DNA from: UBA10001 sp964349095
Lineage (GTDB): Bacteria; Patescibacteriota; Patescibacteriia; Veblenbacterales; UBA10138
DNA: 13,428 nucleotides
Assembly: GCA_964349095.1 (NCBI GenBank)
Contig: CAYGFD010000018.1
Location: 1 to 13,428 of the forward strand
Direction of reading: 5' to 3'
The position numbers and the translations under genes were made by a program. Positions 5,362 through 12,921 of this stretch are shown one piece after another; the stretch's first letter is position 1; every line of letters starts with the position of its first letter. Below the pieces are notes generated by a model. It made no database searches and was not told the origin of the DNA. It saw nothing but the letters and a program-made list of their open reading frames with translations.

Positions 5362-6339
5362 ATGGCAGATATACTAAAAACACTGAGTGAGAATTTAACT
5401 GGATTAAAAACCAATGAACAATTGGCGCCTTATACCAATTTTAAAATTGGTGGTCCAGCCAAATATTTATTTGAAGCTTTTTCGTCTAGTGAATTAACAA
5501 ACGCAGTTCAGGTTGCCGCAGAATTGGAAGTGCCAGTAAAAGTTCTGGGTGGAGGAGCAAATATTTTGGTTTCGGACAATGGTTTCAATGGCTTGGTAAT
5601 AATCGCCAAAAATCAGCATTTTTCTATTAGTGGTTTAAAATTAGTTGCGGAGGCAGGTGTGAAAATGGGTTTTCTAGCAAGCAAAACCGTGGAGGCTGGA
5701 CTTAGCGGTCTAGAACCCTTGGTAGCTGTACCCGGAACTGTTGGTGGAGGTGTTTATGGGAATGCCGGCTTGCCGCAAATTACGGGTGGAAGTATTGGTG
5801 ATTGGGTGACGCGGGTAACGGCGTTGCAGGGAGATAAAATTGTTTCGCTTACAAAGCGCGCGTGTAAATTTGGCTATCGTCAGTCGGCTTTTAAAAAAAA
5901 TGGAGAAATAATTTTGGAAGTTAGTTTCAAATTAAATAAGGGGGATATAGCAACATCTCGTGAATTAATGAAAAAATATGTAGAAATGAGAAAAAACCAG
6001 CCGATTAATATGCCGTCTTCCGGATGCATTTTTACAAACTACGAACTTAAAGATTCAGAGATTGACGAAATGCGCACTAAATTGGCCGGTCGAGATAAAT
6101 TGGAAGAGTTTTTGTTGAAGAAACAGATTCCAGCGGCCTGGTTGATTGATCAAGCTGGGTTGAAAGGTAAACAAATGGGCGGAGTGGAAGTTTCTCCTAA
6201 GCATGCCAATTATATAATTAACCCTAGTGGTCAAGGCAGGGCTGAGGATGTGGTAATGCTGGTCTCTTTTATTAAGCAACAAGTCAGGGATCAATTTGGG
6301 GTTGAATTGAGAGAAGAAGTCCAGTATATAGGGTTTTAG
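5362..6339 (+). CDS. murB: MurB, UDP-N-acetylenolpyruvoylglucosamine reductase
   Basis: MurB is a cytoplasmic FAD enzyme that uses NADPH to reduce UDP-GlcNAc-enolpyruvate to UDP-MurNAc. The 325 residues carry the family marks: YTNFKIGGPA (24-33), the FAD loop VLGGGANILVSDNGFNGLVI (61-80), GLEPLVAVPGTVGGGVYGNAG (116-136), FGYRQSAFK (170-178), the catalytic block PSSGCIFTN (218-226), AWLIDQAGLKG (259-269), SPKHANYIIN (278-287) and a C-terminal LREEVQYIG with the conserved Glu at 319. Length and motifs fit the shorter MurB type. At the proton-donor position Cys222 stands where E. coli MurB has Ser (GSFF block). Its substrate product feeds MurC, so it belongs to the same pathway as the genes at 1-3991. 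It is separated from them by the unusual island and seems to have its own promoter. Confidence 0.96.
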   Translation: MADILKTLSENLTGLKTNEQLAPYTNFKIGGPAKYLFEAFSSSELTNAVQVAAELEVPVKVLGGGANILVSDNGFNGLVIIAKNQHFSISGLKLVAEAGVKMGFLASKTVEAGLSGLEPLVAVPGTVGGGVYGNAGLPQITGGSIGDWVTRVTALQGDKIVSLTKRACKFGYRQSAFKKNGEIILEVSFKLNKGDIATSRELMKKYVEMRKNQPINMPSSGCIFTNYELKDSEIDEMRTKLAGRDKLEEFLLKKQIPAAWLIDQAGLKGKQMGGVEVSPKHANYIINPSGQGRAEDVVMLVSFIKQQVRDQFGVELREEVQYIGF

Positions 6340-6359
6340 AGTTATTTTTGCTTTAAGTA

Positions 6360-6388
6360 TTTACAAGCAGGTTGGTTTTAATTAAAAT
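6360..6388 (+). promoter_or_regulatory. Sigma70-type promoter for hpf
   Basis: TTTACA (6360-6365) and TAAAAT (6383-6388) are spaced by exactly 17 bases, each with five of six consensus matches. This is the best promoter in the window. The predicted start is near 6395, so the leader before the hpf ATG at 6406 would be only about 11 bases, with no Shine-Dalgarno. hpf, speA and possibly the genes after it may be read from here. Confidence 0.62.
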
Positions 6389-6405
6389 TAAGTTACTAAA
6401 ATATT

Positions 6406-6726
6406 ATGAATATTATTGTCAGCGCTAAAAATTTTCCTCTAACTAAGGCTTTGAAAGATTTTGCTACTTTAAAAACGCAAAAACTTGGCCGTTTATGGAA
6501 AAGAATCATTTCGGTTCATTTCGAACTGCAAAGTGAAAAGAGTAAAACTAGTGGCACGGAATTTACCGCCAAGGCCAGGGTGGTAGTGCCTGGTCCAGAT
6601 ATTGAGGCTGAGGGGAAAGCGCGTGATATGTATAAGGCCATTGATAATGTAGTTCAAAAAATAAAGATTCAGTTGGGTAAGGTGAAGGGTAAGTTAATAG
6701 ACAAGAAAGTCGTTCGAGATGAATAA
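6406..6726 (+). CDS. hpf: Ribosome hibernation promoting factor, short HPF/RaiA type
   Basis: A 106-residue protein of the S30AE (RaiA/HPF) family. These bind the 30S decoding centre and either lock ribosomes idle or promote dimer formation under slow growth. The sequence shows the family pattern: NFPLTKALKDFATLKTQKLGRL at the N terminus (first helix), a beta strand with VHFELQSEKSK, then a basic strand region and the helix GKARDMYKAIDNVVQKIKIQLGK (about 72-94), equivalent to the ED-YaAID-a-dkl-rql-k block of the family. It lacks the extra C-terminal domain of long HPF, so it is the short form. It has its own strong promoter and ends inside the start of the arginine decarboxylase gene (8-base overlap), implying co-translation. 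In many bacteria hpf lies near secA, as here. Confidence 0.87.
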   Translation: MNIIVSAKNFPLTKALKDFATLKTQKLGRLWKRIISVHFELQSEKSKTSGTEFTAKARVVVPGPDIEAEGKARDMYKAIDNVVQKIKIQLGKVKGKLIDKKVVRDE

Positions 6727-8086
6727 ACACAAACAATTTTGGAAACTTGGTCGCGCTGATTTAAATTCAGAATTTTTTGATATTAACAAAAACGGAGATT
6801 TAGTCGTCCATGAGGGTAATTACCAATACAATATTTATGAGCTGACCAAAAAGTTTGGCACTTCCTTAGAATTAGTTTTTCCGTTTGTTATTGAGCGTCG
6901 TCTGCAAGACTTGATGAACACCTTTAACAAAGTTATTAAAAGCTTGCGCTATCGGGGAAAGTTTTTTTATCACTACCCCATGAAGGTTAACCAAAATAAG
7001 GAATTTGTTCTGCCAATTATTTCCGAGGGTGGTAATTTGGAAGTGACTTCAGCTAACGAGCTGTGGTTGGTGAAAAGGCTGTGGGAGCAAGGTCAGTTTA
7101 ATAATCGCATTCGAGTAATTTGTAATGGTCCAAAAACGAACTATTATTTGTCGTTGATCAGTGAATTAAGAGATAAGGGTTTACAAATAACGCCGATTAT
7201 TGAAGATAAGGTTGAGTTGGCAGCTTTAAATAATTTTAAGGGCGAGGTTGGTATACGTCTGGATCCGGATGTAAAAATAAATGCGCATTGGGATAAGAAA
7301 TTTGGTCGTTTTGGGCTTTCGGCCAAAGAAATACTGGAGCTAGGTCGCATTAGAAACCTGAAAATTTTGCACTACCACATGTCAACGCAAATTGAGTATC
7401 AGGATGGAATGATCGCGCCACTTAAGAAAGCGGTTGATCTCTATGTTAAGCTTCATAAAAATAATCCTAACTTGGATATGATTGATATTGGCGGCGGTTT
7501 GCCAGTTTCACATGAGGGTAAGCCTTTGTTTTCGACTGAGTCAGTAATTAGGAGAATTGTGAAAACAATTCAGCGCGCGACTGACAAGGCCGGCGTTCCT
7601 AATCCAGATATTTTGGTGGAATGGGGGAGCTACATGGTGGCGCCAGCCCAAATTACTGTTTATAGGGTTTTGAATGAGAAAGATATTGTGGCAAAAGCCA
7701 CGGCCAGAAAATGGTATGTGGTAGATGGAAGTTTTATGAATGATCTAAAAGACACTTGGGCCATTCATCAAAAATGGCAGGTCATTCCGGTAAATAATTT
7801 GGACGCGAAAAAATTATCACGAGTTTGGTTGGTTGGGCTTTCTTGCGATTCTGATGATAAATACACCGCTGGCGGTAATTATATTTTACTACCGCGTTTA
7901 GAAGATCTTGAAAATGGCAACCAGCAATTTGTGGCTATAATGGGTACCGGGGCCTATCAAGATTCCCTAGCGTCGCACCACTGTCTTCTGTCTAGTCCAG
8001 CAAAGATCATTGCGCAAAATGGGGTTCTGACGGTGGCGCGAAAACGTGAGTCAGCAGAAGAAGTAGGTAAGGAATTCGGTTGGTAA
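6719..8086 (+). CDS. speA: Biosynthetic arginine decarboxylase, SpeA-like (PLP fold III)
   Basis: This is likely to convert arginine to agmatine and CO2 with pyridoxal phosphate. Visible marks are FYHYPMKVNQNKEFV (83-97) with the PLP-binding Lys89 in the YPxKVNQ signature of SpeA (LysA-type enzymes have YAxKAN), GGNLEVTSANELW (104-116), KFGRFGLS (194-201), HYHMSTQ (218-224), DIGGGLPV (256-263) for phosphate binding, and CDSDD (376-380) then GAYQDSLAS (411-419) for the second-subunit active-site residues. At 455 residues it is about 200 shorter than E. coli SpeA, so inserted or C-terminal regulatory parts are probably missing. The agmatinase gene two positions downstream supports the substrate. 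It overlaps hpf by 8 bases and has no clear Shine-Dalgarno. A related decarboxylase (lysine/ornithine, carboxynorspermidine) cannot be excluded by sequence alone. Confidence 0.84.
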   Translation: MNKHKQFWKLGRADLNSEFFDINKNGDLVVHEGNYQYNIYELTKKFGTSLELVFPFVIERRLQDLMNTFNKVIKSLRYRGKFFYHYPMKVNQNKEFVLPIISEGGNLEVTSANELWLVKRLWEQGQFNNRIRVICNGPKTNYYLSLISELRDKGLQITPIIEDKVELAALNNFKGEVGIRLDPDVKINAHWDKKFGRFGLSAKEILELGRIRNLKILHYHMSTQIEYQDGMIAPLKKAVDLYVKLHKNNPNLDMIDIGGGLPVSHEGKPLFSTESVIRRIVKTIQRATDKAGVPNPDILVEWGSYMVAPAQITVYRVLNEKDIVAKATARKWYVVDGSFMNDLKDTWAIHQKWQVIPVNNLDAKKLSRVWLVGLSCDSDDKYTAGGNYILLPRLEDLENGNQQFVAIMGTGAYQDSLASHHCLLSSPAKIIAQNGVLTVARKRESAEEVGKEFGW

Positions 8087-8108
8087 TTATTATTAGGGAG
8101 TTAATTTT

Positions 8109-8420
8109 ATGGATAATAAAATAATTTGGCGCGGATTGTGGCAGGCATTAGGTATGTCCGCTTATATTGGTTTAATTTCTTGGTTAATGTTTAATGGTGA
8201 AGCGATTTTTGGTTCAGACGATAAGTCCTTTCTCATCCCAGTTGTTATGTTGTCACTGTTTTCACTCTCGGCCGCATTTTTATTTATTTTGATGTTTGGT
8301 AAGGCCATAACCATGTATTTGGATGGCGCCAAAAAAGAGGCTATTAAATTAGTTATCGTCACCTGTGCGTGGTTTGCCATTATTACGCTCGTCGTTTTAA
8401 TTTCACAAATTATTAAATAG
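8109..8420 (+). CDS. Small three-helix membrane protein of unknown function
   Basis: A 103-residue hydrophobic protein that I do not recognise. Three membrane segments are visible at about 10-28, 41-64 and 79-99, with short polar links (GSDDKS after the first, YLDGAKKEA before the third). Basic residues near the N terminus (K4, R8) and in the second loop (K65, K75, K76) suggest the N terminus and the second loop are cytoplasmic by the positive-inside rule. GGGAG at 8096-8100 lies 8 bases upstream, one of the few good ribosome sites here, so the gene is probably real. It sits between the arginine decarboxylase (22 bases upstream) and the agmatinase (1 base downstream), so it may be co-expressed with polyamine synthesis. 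A transport or regulatory role there is only a guess. Confidence 0.68.
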   Translation: MDNKIIWRGLWQALGMSAYIGLISWLMFNGEAIFGSDDKSFLIPVVMLSLFSLSAAFLFILMFGKAITMYLDGAKKEAIKLVIVTCAWFAIITLVVLISQIIK

Positions 8421-8421
8421 T

Positions 8422-9297
8422 ATGAAACTTAAATTTCCCAAAGAACCATATAATTTTGGTGGAGTAGTTGAACCAACTTGGGCCAAGGCAAAAGTTGCGG
8501 TATTACCTATTCCTTATGAGTCATCGACGAGCTATGGCGGTGGAGCAAACAAAGGCCCGGCAGCTATTATTGAGGCATCTCGCCATGTAGAATTGTGGGA
8601 TTTAGAACTAGGCAAGGATTTTTCCAAGTTGGGTTTTTTTACGTTACCCGAACTGGAGGCGGATGTTAGAGGTCCACAGGCTATGAGTGGTAGAATTACC
8701 GAAACCGTTAGCCAAATTATAAAAGAAAATAAATGGCCTTTGATTCTAGGCGGTGAACATTCAATTACTCCGGGTGTGGTAGAAGCTTTTAAGAAAAAGT
8801 ATAAAAAATTATCGGTCTTACAGATAGATGCGCATACTGATCTACGTGATGAGTATCAGGGCTCGCCTTATAGCCATGCTTCCGCTATGAAGCGGGTTTA
8901 TGATTTAGGCGTGCCGCATGTGGCAGTTGGTATTAGAGCAGTTAGCGAAGAAGAGGTGGTATTTATAAAAAAGTCTAACTTGGCTAAAAATATTTTTTAT
9001 GGCACGGACGTGCCGATTGAAAAAATCATCAACCAGCTTAGCGACGAAGTTTATTTAACTTTTGATATTGATGGTCTCGACCCAACATTGGTTCCTGGTA
9101 CTGGTACGCCTGAACCCGGAGGCCTCGGTTGGCAACAAGTTTTGGATTTGATTAAAGCTGTAGCAAAAAAAAGGAAAATTGTCGGCGCTGATATAGTTGA
9201 ATTGGCGCCTATACCAGGGATGCCAGCTGGTGACTTTTTAACTGCTAAACTCGCTTACAAAATAATTGGTTATTCTTTCTTTGGCCAAAAGGGTTAA
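8422..9297 (+). CDS. speB: Agmatinase, SpeB-like (ureohydrolase family)
   Basis: A 291-residue member of the arginase/agmatinase family, probably hydrolysing agmatine to putrescine and urea with two Mn ions. The metal ligands are all visible: GGEHS with His113, DAHTD with Asp136, His138 and Asp140, and FDIDGLDP with Asp215 and Asp217. SHASAM (151-156) and GTGTPEPGGL (226-235) are typical of agmatinases, and the length fits. Arginases and formiminoglutamases share the metal residues. The SpeA-like decarboxylase upstream makes agmatinase the best call, as the two enzymes form the arginine-agmatine-putrescine route. It starts 1 base after the membrane protein stop, without a Shine-Dalgarno. A 46-base spacer with a promoter-like sequence separates it from secA. 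Confidence 0.9.
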   Translation: MKLKFPKEPYNFGGVVEPTWAKAKVAVLPIPYESSTSYGGGANKGPAAIIEASRHVELWDLELGKDFSKLGFFTLPELEADVRGPQAMSGRITETVSQIIKENKWPLILGGEHSITPGVVEAFKKKYKKLSVLQIDAHTDLRDEYQGSPYSHASAMKRVYDLGVPHVAVGIRAVSEEEVVFIKKSNLAKNIFYGTDVPIEKIINQLSDEVYLTFDIDGLDPTLVPGTGTPEPGGLGWQQVLDLIKAVAKKRKIVGADIVELAPIPGMPAGDFLTAKLAYKIIGYSFFGQKG

Positions 9298-9300
9298 CGC

Positions 9301-9342
9301 TTGTCAAAGAGGCCAAAAAATAGTAGAGTAAATCGTACTCTA
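9301..9342 (+). promoter_or_regulatory. Possible secA promoter with a 7-bp inverted repeat next to the start codon
   Basis: TTGTCA (9301-9306) and TAGAGT (9324-9329) are spaced by 17 bases. The -10 overlaps a perfect inverted repeat, TAGAGTA (9324-9330) and TACTCTA (9336-9342), which ends one base before the secA ATG at 9344. Transcription starting near 9336 would leave a leader of about 8 bases. The repeat could be an operator over the -10, or chance. No Shine-Dalgarno is present. Confidence 0.38.
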
Positions 9343-9343
9343 T

Positions 9344-12028
9344 ATGTCTTTTTTTACTAAATTATTTGGTGATCCGAATGCGAAGGAGGTTGGTAACTTA
9401 AAACCGTATTTGGACAAAATAAATTCCGCGGAAGCTGAAATACAGAAATTATCAGCCGAGGAATTAAAGAATAAAACCATCGAGTTTAAAAATCGTTTGC
9501 AAGCGGGTGAAACGCTAGACGATATTTTACCCGAGGCTTTTGCTTGTGTTAGAGAAGCGGGTAAGCGGACACTTGGTCAGAGGCATTTTGATGTCCAATT
9601 GGTGGGCGGTATGGTTCTGCATCGCGGACAAATCGCAGAAATGAGAACCGGAGAAGGTAAGACGTTAACCGCTACTGCGGCTGTTTATCTAAATGCTCTG
9701 GCGGGTAAGGGTGTTCACGTAGTAACGGTCAATGATTATTTATCAAGACGTGATGCTATTTGGATGGGGCAAGTTTATGATTGTTTAGGATTAAGCACCG
9801 GTTGCATTAACCATATGCGTGCTTTTGTTTTTGACAGTAGTGTGAAAGGTGAGGATGAAAGTTATGACAAAATGCGCGAGGTCGCTCGTCGTGATGCTTA
9901 TCAGGCCGACATTACCTATGGCACCAATAATGAATTTGGTTTTGATTATTTGCGCGACAATATGGTAGCGGAAAAGTCGCAAATGGTGCAGAGAGATTTA
10001 TATTTTGCCATTGTCGATGAAGTCGACTCAATATTGATTGATGAAGCTAGGACTCCACTTATTATTTCCGCGCCCGCTGAAGAGGCAGCTGAGAAATATT
10101 ATGAGGCGGCTAGGTTTGTTGCGACTCTACAAGAAAACACCGATTACAATGTTGATGAAAAAATGAAGGCGGCAACTTTTACTGAGGACGCGGTAAGAAA
10201 AGCAGAGGTCTGGTTTAAGGTTGATAATTTATATACTGGTAGTGATGTTGATACTGTTCATTTATTGGAGTCCAGTTTAAAAGCACGTGCACTATTTCAA
10301 AAAGACCGCGACTATGTTGTCCGTGACGGTGAAGTAATTATTGTTGATGAATTTACTGGTCGTATGATGCCAGGCCGTAGATATTCCGAGGGTTTACATC
10401 AGTCAATCGAGGCTAAGGAAGGAGTTAAAATTCAACGCGAGAGTATGACTTTGGCGACTATTACTTTCCAAAATTATTTTCGTATGTATCAAAAACTGGC
10501 AGGCATGACCGGTACCGCCGCCACTGAAGCAGAAGAATTTTCAAAAATATATAATCTGGAAGTAGTTTCTATTCCAACTCACCGACCGATGGTTAGAAAA
10601 GACTCATCAGATATTATTTATAAAACTGAAGCAGTAAAGTTTCAGGCGGTTGTTGAAGAGGTCAAAAGGCTACACGAACTTGGCCAGCCCGTGCTTATCG
10701 GAACAATATCTATTTCAAAAAATGAAGTACTAGAAGAGTTGTTATCTAGAGAAGGAGTTCCTCATGAAGTGCTAAATGCTAAGAATCACGCACGTGAGGC
10801 GGCTATTATTGCTCAGGCAGGTAGGCGTGGCGCTGTTACTATTGCAACGAACATGGCCGGCCGAGGTGTAGACATTATATTGGGTGGCAATCCGGCAGAT
10901 CCAGCAGAGGCTGAACTCGTCAAATCATTAGGTGGATTACACGTCATTGGTACAGAGAGACATGAATCGCGAAGAATAGATAACCAGCTTAGGGGTCGTT
11001 CTGGTAGACAAGGTGACCCAGGTTCAACCCAATTTTTTGTTAGTTTGGAAGATGATTTAATGAGAATATTCGGCGGCGACCGTGTGAAGTCGTTAATGGA
11101 ACGTTTTGGTTTACCAGATAATGTTCCGATTGAAAATAGTATGGTGACAAAATCATTAACCACAGCGCAAAAAAAAGTCGAAGGCCATAATTTTGACATC
11201 AGAAAACACTTGGTTGAATACGATGATGTGTTAAATAAGCAACGTGATGCTATTTATCGACGTCGTCGTGAGTTGCTTGATTTATCAACTACTGATGATG
11301 GGCAAGGGTTGAGGGATAAAGTTTTGGAATTGATTCGTGAGGAAATTGAAATCGTGGTTAGCTTTCATACCGCACAGGGGAATGAGCAATTGTGGAATTT
11401 GGAGGAGATTTACGAGGTAATAAATTCAGTTTTCCCTATTGGTAAAGATGTTAGAAAAAAGTTTAATGAACTCGAACAAGAGGTAGAGCAGAAAAACACC
11501 GTTGATCCACGTGAACGGATTATTGGTTATTTATATAAGTTAGCGGTTCTACAATATGAACAACATGAGGCAAATATAATTAAACAAGCAACAAAACTCA
11601 AACTGCCTGAACCAGAAAAAATGATGAGAAACGTGGAGCGGAATATTTTATTGAGATCGATTGATAATCATTGGATTAGGCACTTAACACAAATTGATCA
11701 TTTGCGCACTGGAATAGGTCTGCGAGGTTATGGCCAACGCGAGCCTCTGGTTGAGTACAAGCGTGATAGTTATGAAATGTATAAAAATTTAATTACCCAA
11801 ATTAGAAGCTTTGTTGTTTACTCGATTTTTAAAACTGAACTAAATTCTGGCGCACCAGCACAAATGCCTAAAAGGCAGATTCAAGAGTCGGGCCCATCTA
11901 AAACCAGTGATCAAAATCGGTCTGTCGAGAGTGGGCACGTTAAGGACGCCGATGGTCATAAAGTAGGACGCAATGATCTCTGCCCATGTGGTAGTGGAAA
12001 AAAGTATAAAAAATGCCATGGAAAATAG
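9344..12028 (+). CDS. secA: SecA, preprotein translocase ATPase
   Basis: SecA is the ATPase that drives unfolded preproteins through SecYEG at the inner membrane. The 894 residues have the complete domain order. The helicase-like NBD1 has MRTGEGKT (100-107, Walker A), VTVNDYLSRRD and VDEVDSILIDEARTPL (224-239, Walker B). The preprotein-binding region follows. NBD2 carries ATNMAGRGVDI (about residue 500) and GRSGRQGDPG (about 550). A helical scaffold follows, with NHWIRHLTQIDHLRTGIGLRGYGQ near the C-terminal third. A poorly conserved linker leads to a zinc-binding tail, DLCPCGSGKKYKKCHG (Cys880, Cys882, Cys891, His892), which contacts SecB and ribosomes in other bacteria. Between about 155 and 185 it has a stretch longer than the E. 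coli and B. subtilis proteins. The stop overlaps the next gene by 11 bases. Confidence 0.98.
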   Translation: MSFFTKLFGDPNAKEVGNLKPYLDKINSAEAEIQKLSAEELKNKTIEFKNRLQAGETLDDILPEAFACVREAGKRTLGQRHFDVQLVGGMVLHRGQIAEMRTGEGKTLTATAAVYLNALAGKGVHVVTVNDYLSRRDAIWMGQVYDCLGLSTGCINHMRAFVFDSSVKGEDESYDKMREVARRDAYQADITYGTNNEFGFDYLRDNMVAEKSQMVQRDLYFAIVDEVDSILIDEARTPLIISAPAEEAAEKYYEAARFVATLQENTDYNVDEKMKAATFTEDAVRKAEVWFKVDNLYTGSDVDTVHLLESSLKARALFQKDRDYVVRDGEVIIVDEFTGRMMPGRRYSEGLHQSIEAKEGVKIQRESMTLATITFQNYFRMYQKLAGMTGTAATEAEEFSKIYNLEVVSIPTHRPMVRKDSSDIIYKTEAVKFQAVVEEVKRLHELGQPVLIGTISISKNEVLEELLSREGVPHEVLNAKNHAREAAIIAQAGRRGAVTIATNMAGRGVDIILGGNPADPAEAELVKSLGGLHVIGTERHESRRIDNQLRGRSGRQGDPGSTQFFVSLEDDLMRIFGGDRVKSLMERFGLPDNVPIENSMVTKSLTTAQKKVEGHNFDIRKHLVEYDDVLNKQRDAIYRRRRELLDLSTTDDGQGLRDKVLELIREEIEIVVSFHTAQGNEQLWNLEEIYEVINSVFPIGKDVRKKFNELEQEVEQKNTVDPRERIIGYLYKLAVLQYEQHEANIIKQATKLKLPEPEKMMRNVERNILLRSIDNHWIRHLTQIDHLRTGIGLRGYGQREPLVEYKRDSYEMYKNLITQIRSFVVYSIFKTELNSGAPAQMPKRQIQESGPSKTSDQNRSVESGHVKDADGHKVGRNDLCPCGSGKKYKKCHGK

Positions 12029-12539
12029 GGAAGCATTGCCAAATCAAGAAGGTCAGGAGGGGGAAATCGATTGGTCTGCAAATGAGTTAGTTTTGCCGAG
12101 CGATTTGAAAATGGTTGATGCCTTAAGAGGTGCATTAGACCAAAGACTGGCTGAATTTGATTGGGAAGAGAGTGATATCAATCGTGTTAAATTAGCAGCT
12201 GATGAAGCTTTAACTAACGCCATTGTTCATGGAAATTTGGATTTACCTGGGAGAGAAATCGCTGGTGATGCTTATTTTGATAACATCAAGGAAGCGATGA
12301 AGACCGAGGTGGGTAAAAGGCGTGTGCAATTAAAGATGGATATAAATAATGACTTTGTTGAAATAATCATCAAGGACGAGGGAAAAGGAATACCTTTAGA
12401 AGTTCCAGATCCGAGTAAGGATGAAAATATGCATAAGCACGGTGGCCGTGGCATGTTTTTTATTCGTTTTAATGCAAATCAAGTTGCTATTGATGGTTCG
12501 GAAATAACAATGCGGTTTGTTAAAAACAAAAAAACCTAA
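12018..12539 (+). CDS. RsbW/SpoIIAB-like ATP-binding protein (HATPase, putative anti-sigma factor or switch kinase)
   Basis: A 173-residue GHKL ATPase-fold protein like the serine kinases RsbW and SpoIIAB. The N box is KLAADEALTNAIVHGN (58-73) with Asn67, the ATP-lid G1 box is KDEGKGIP (119-126), and the G2 box is HGGRGMFFI (141-149). No histidine phospho-acceptor domain and no membrane segment are seen. That argues against a sensor kinase and for a soluble switch protein that would hold a sigma factor or phosphorylate an STAS partner. No STAS or sigma gene is in the window, so the target is unknown. The ATG at 12018 is chosen because translation from further upstream would only read secA coding sequence in another frame. 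The N-terminal 25 residues are acidic and Gln/Glu-rich. It overlaps secA by 11 bases, with no clear Shine-Dalgarno. Confidence 0.8.
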   Translation: MENREALPNQEGQEGEIDWSANELVLPSDLKMVDALRGALDQRLAEFDWEESDINRVKLAADEALTNAIVHGNLDLPGREIAGDAYFDNIKEAMKTEVGKRRVQLKMDINNDFVEIIIKDEGKGIPLEVPDPSKDENMHKHGGRGMFFIRFNANQVAIDGSEITMRFVKNKKT

Positions 12540-12543
12540 ATAT

Positions 12544-12921
12544 ATGATGGATGATTTAGAAATTAAAGACCCTGAGTTATTTAAGGTCGCTCGACAGAAA
12601 GGGACAGAAGCTCCGTTCACGGGTAAGTATTGGAATAATCATGATGACGGTATGTATAACTGTGCCGTTTGTGGTGCTGAATTATTTTCATCAAAAACAA
12701 AATTTGATTCTGGAACCGGCTGGCCGAGTTTTACCTCGCCGGAAAATCTAGAAAATATTGAATTAAAAGAAGATGTAAGTTTTGGTATGTCAAGAACTGA
12801 GGTTACATGCAAAAAATGTGGCGCACACCTGGGTCATGTTTTTAACGATGGTCCCAGTGAACAGGGAGGTACACGTTATTGTATTAATTCAGTTTGTTTA
12901 AACCTTAAAAAACATGAGTAA
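12544..12921 (+). CDS. msrB: Peptide-methionine (R)-S-oxide reductase MsrB
   Basis: MsrB reduces the R form of methionine sulfoxide in proteins and so repairs oxidative damage. The 125 residues show the whole family pattern: GTEAPFTGKYW (20-30), a zinc site from CAVC (40-43) and CKKC (89-92), FDSGTGWPSF (54-63), GAHLGHVFNDGP (93-104) and the catalytic Cys113 in GTRYCINS (109-116). The start is set at the first ATG after the preceding gene's stop; the next codon is also ATG and could serve. No signal peptide is visible, so it is cytoplasmic. A further Cys at 118 lies close to the catalytic one. The stop overlaps the msrA start by 8 bases, so the two repair enzymes are translated together. Confidence 0.96.
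   Translation: MMDDLEIKDPELFKVARQKGTEAPFTGKYWNNHDDGMYNCAVCGAELFSSKTKFDSGTGWPSFTSPENLENIELKEDVSFGMSRTEVTCKKCGAHLGHVFNDGPSEQGGTRYCINSVCLNLKKHE

Noticed and set aside
11973..12017. Upstream start for the RsbW-like gene
   Set aside because: It would add 15 residues translated from the secA zinc-tail sequence in another frame; the ATG at 12018 is more plausible.
12517..12543. TTG start for msrB inside the preceding gene
   Set aside because: It adds only a Lys-rich stretch not typical of MsrB, whereas two ATG codons directly follow the stop of the preceding gene.
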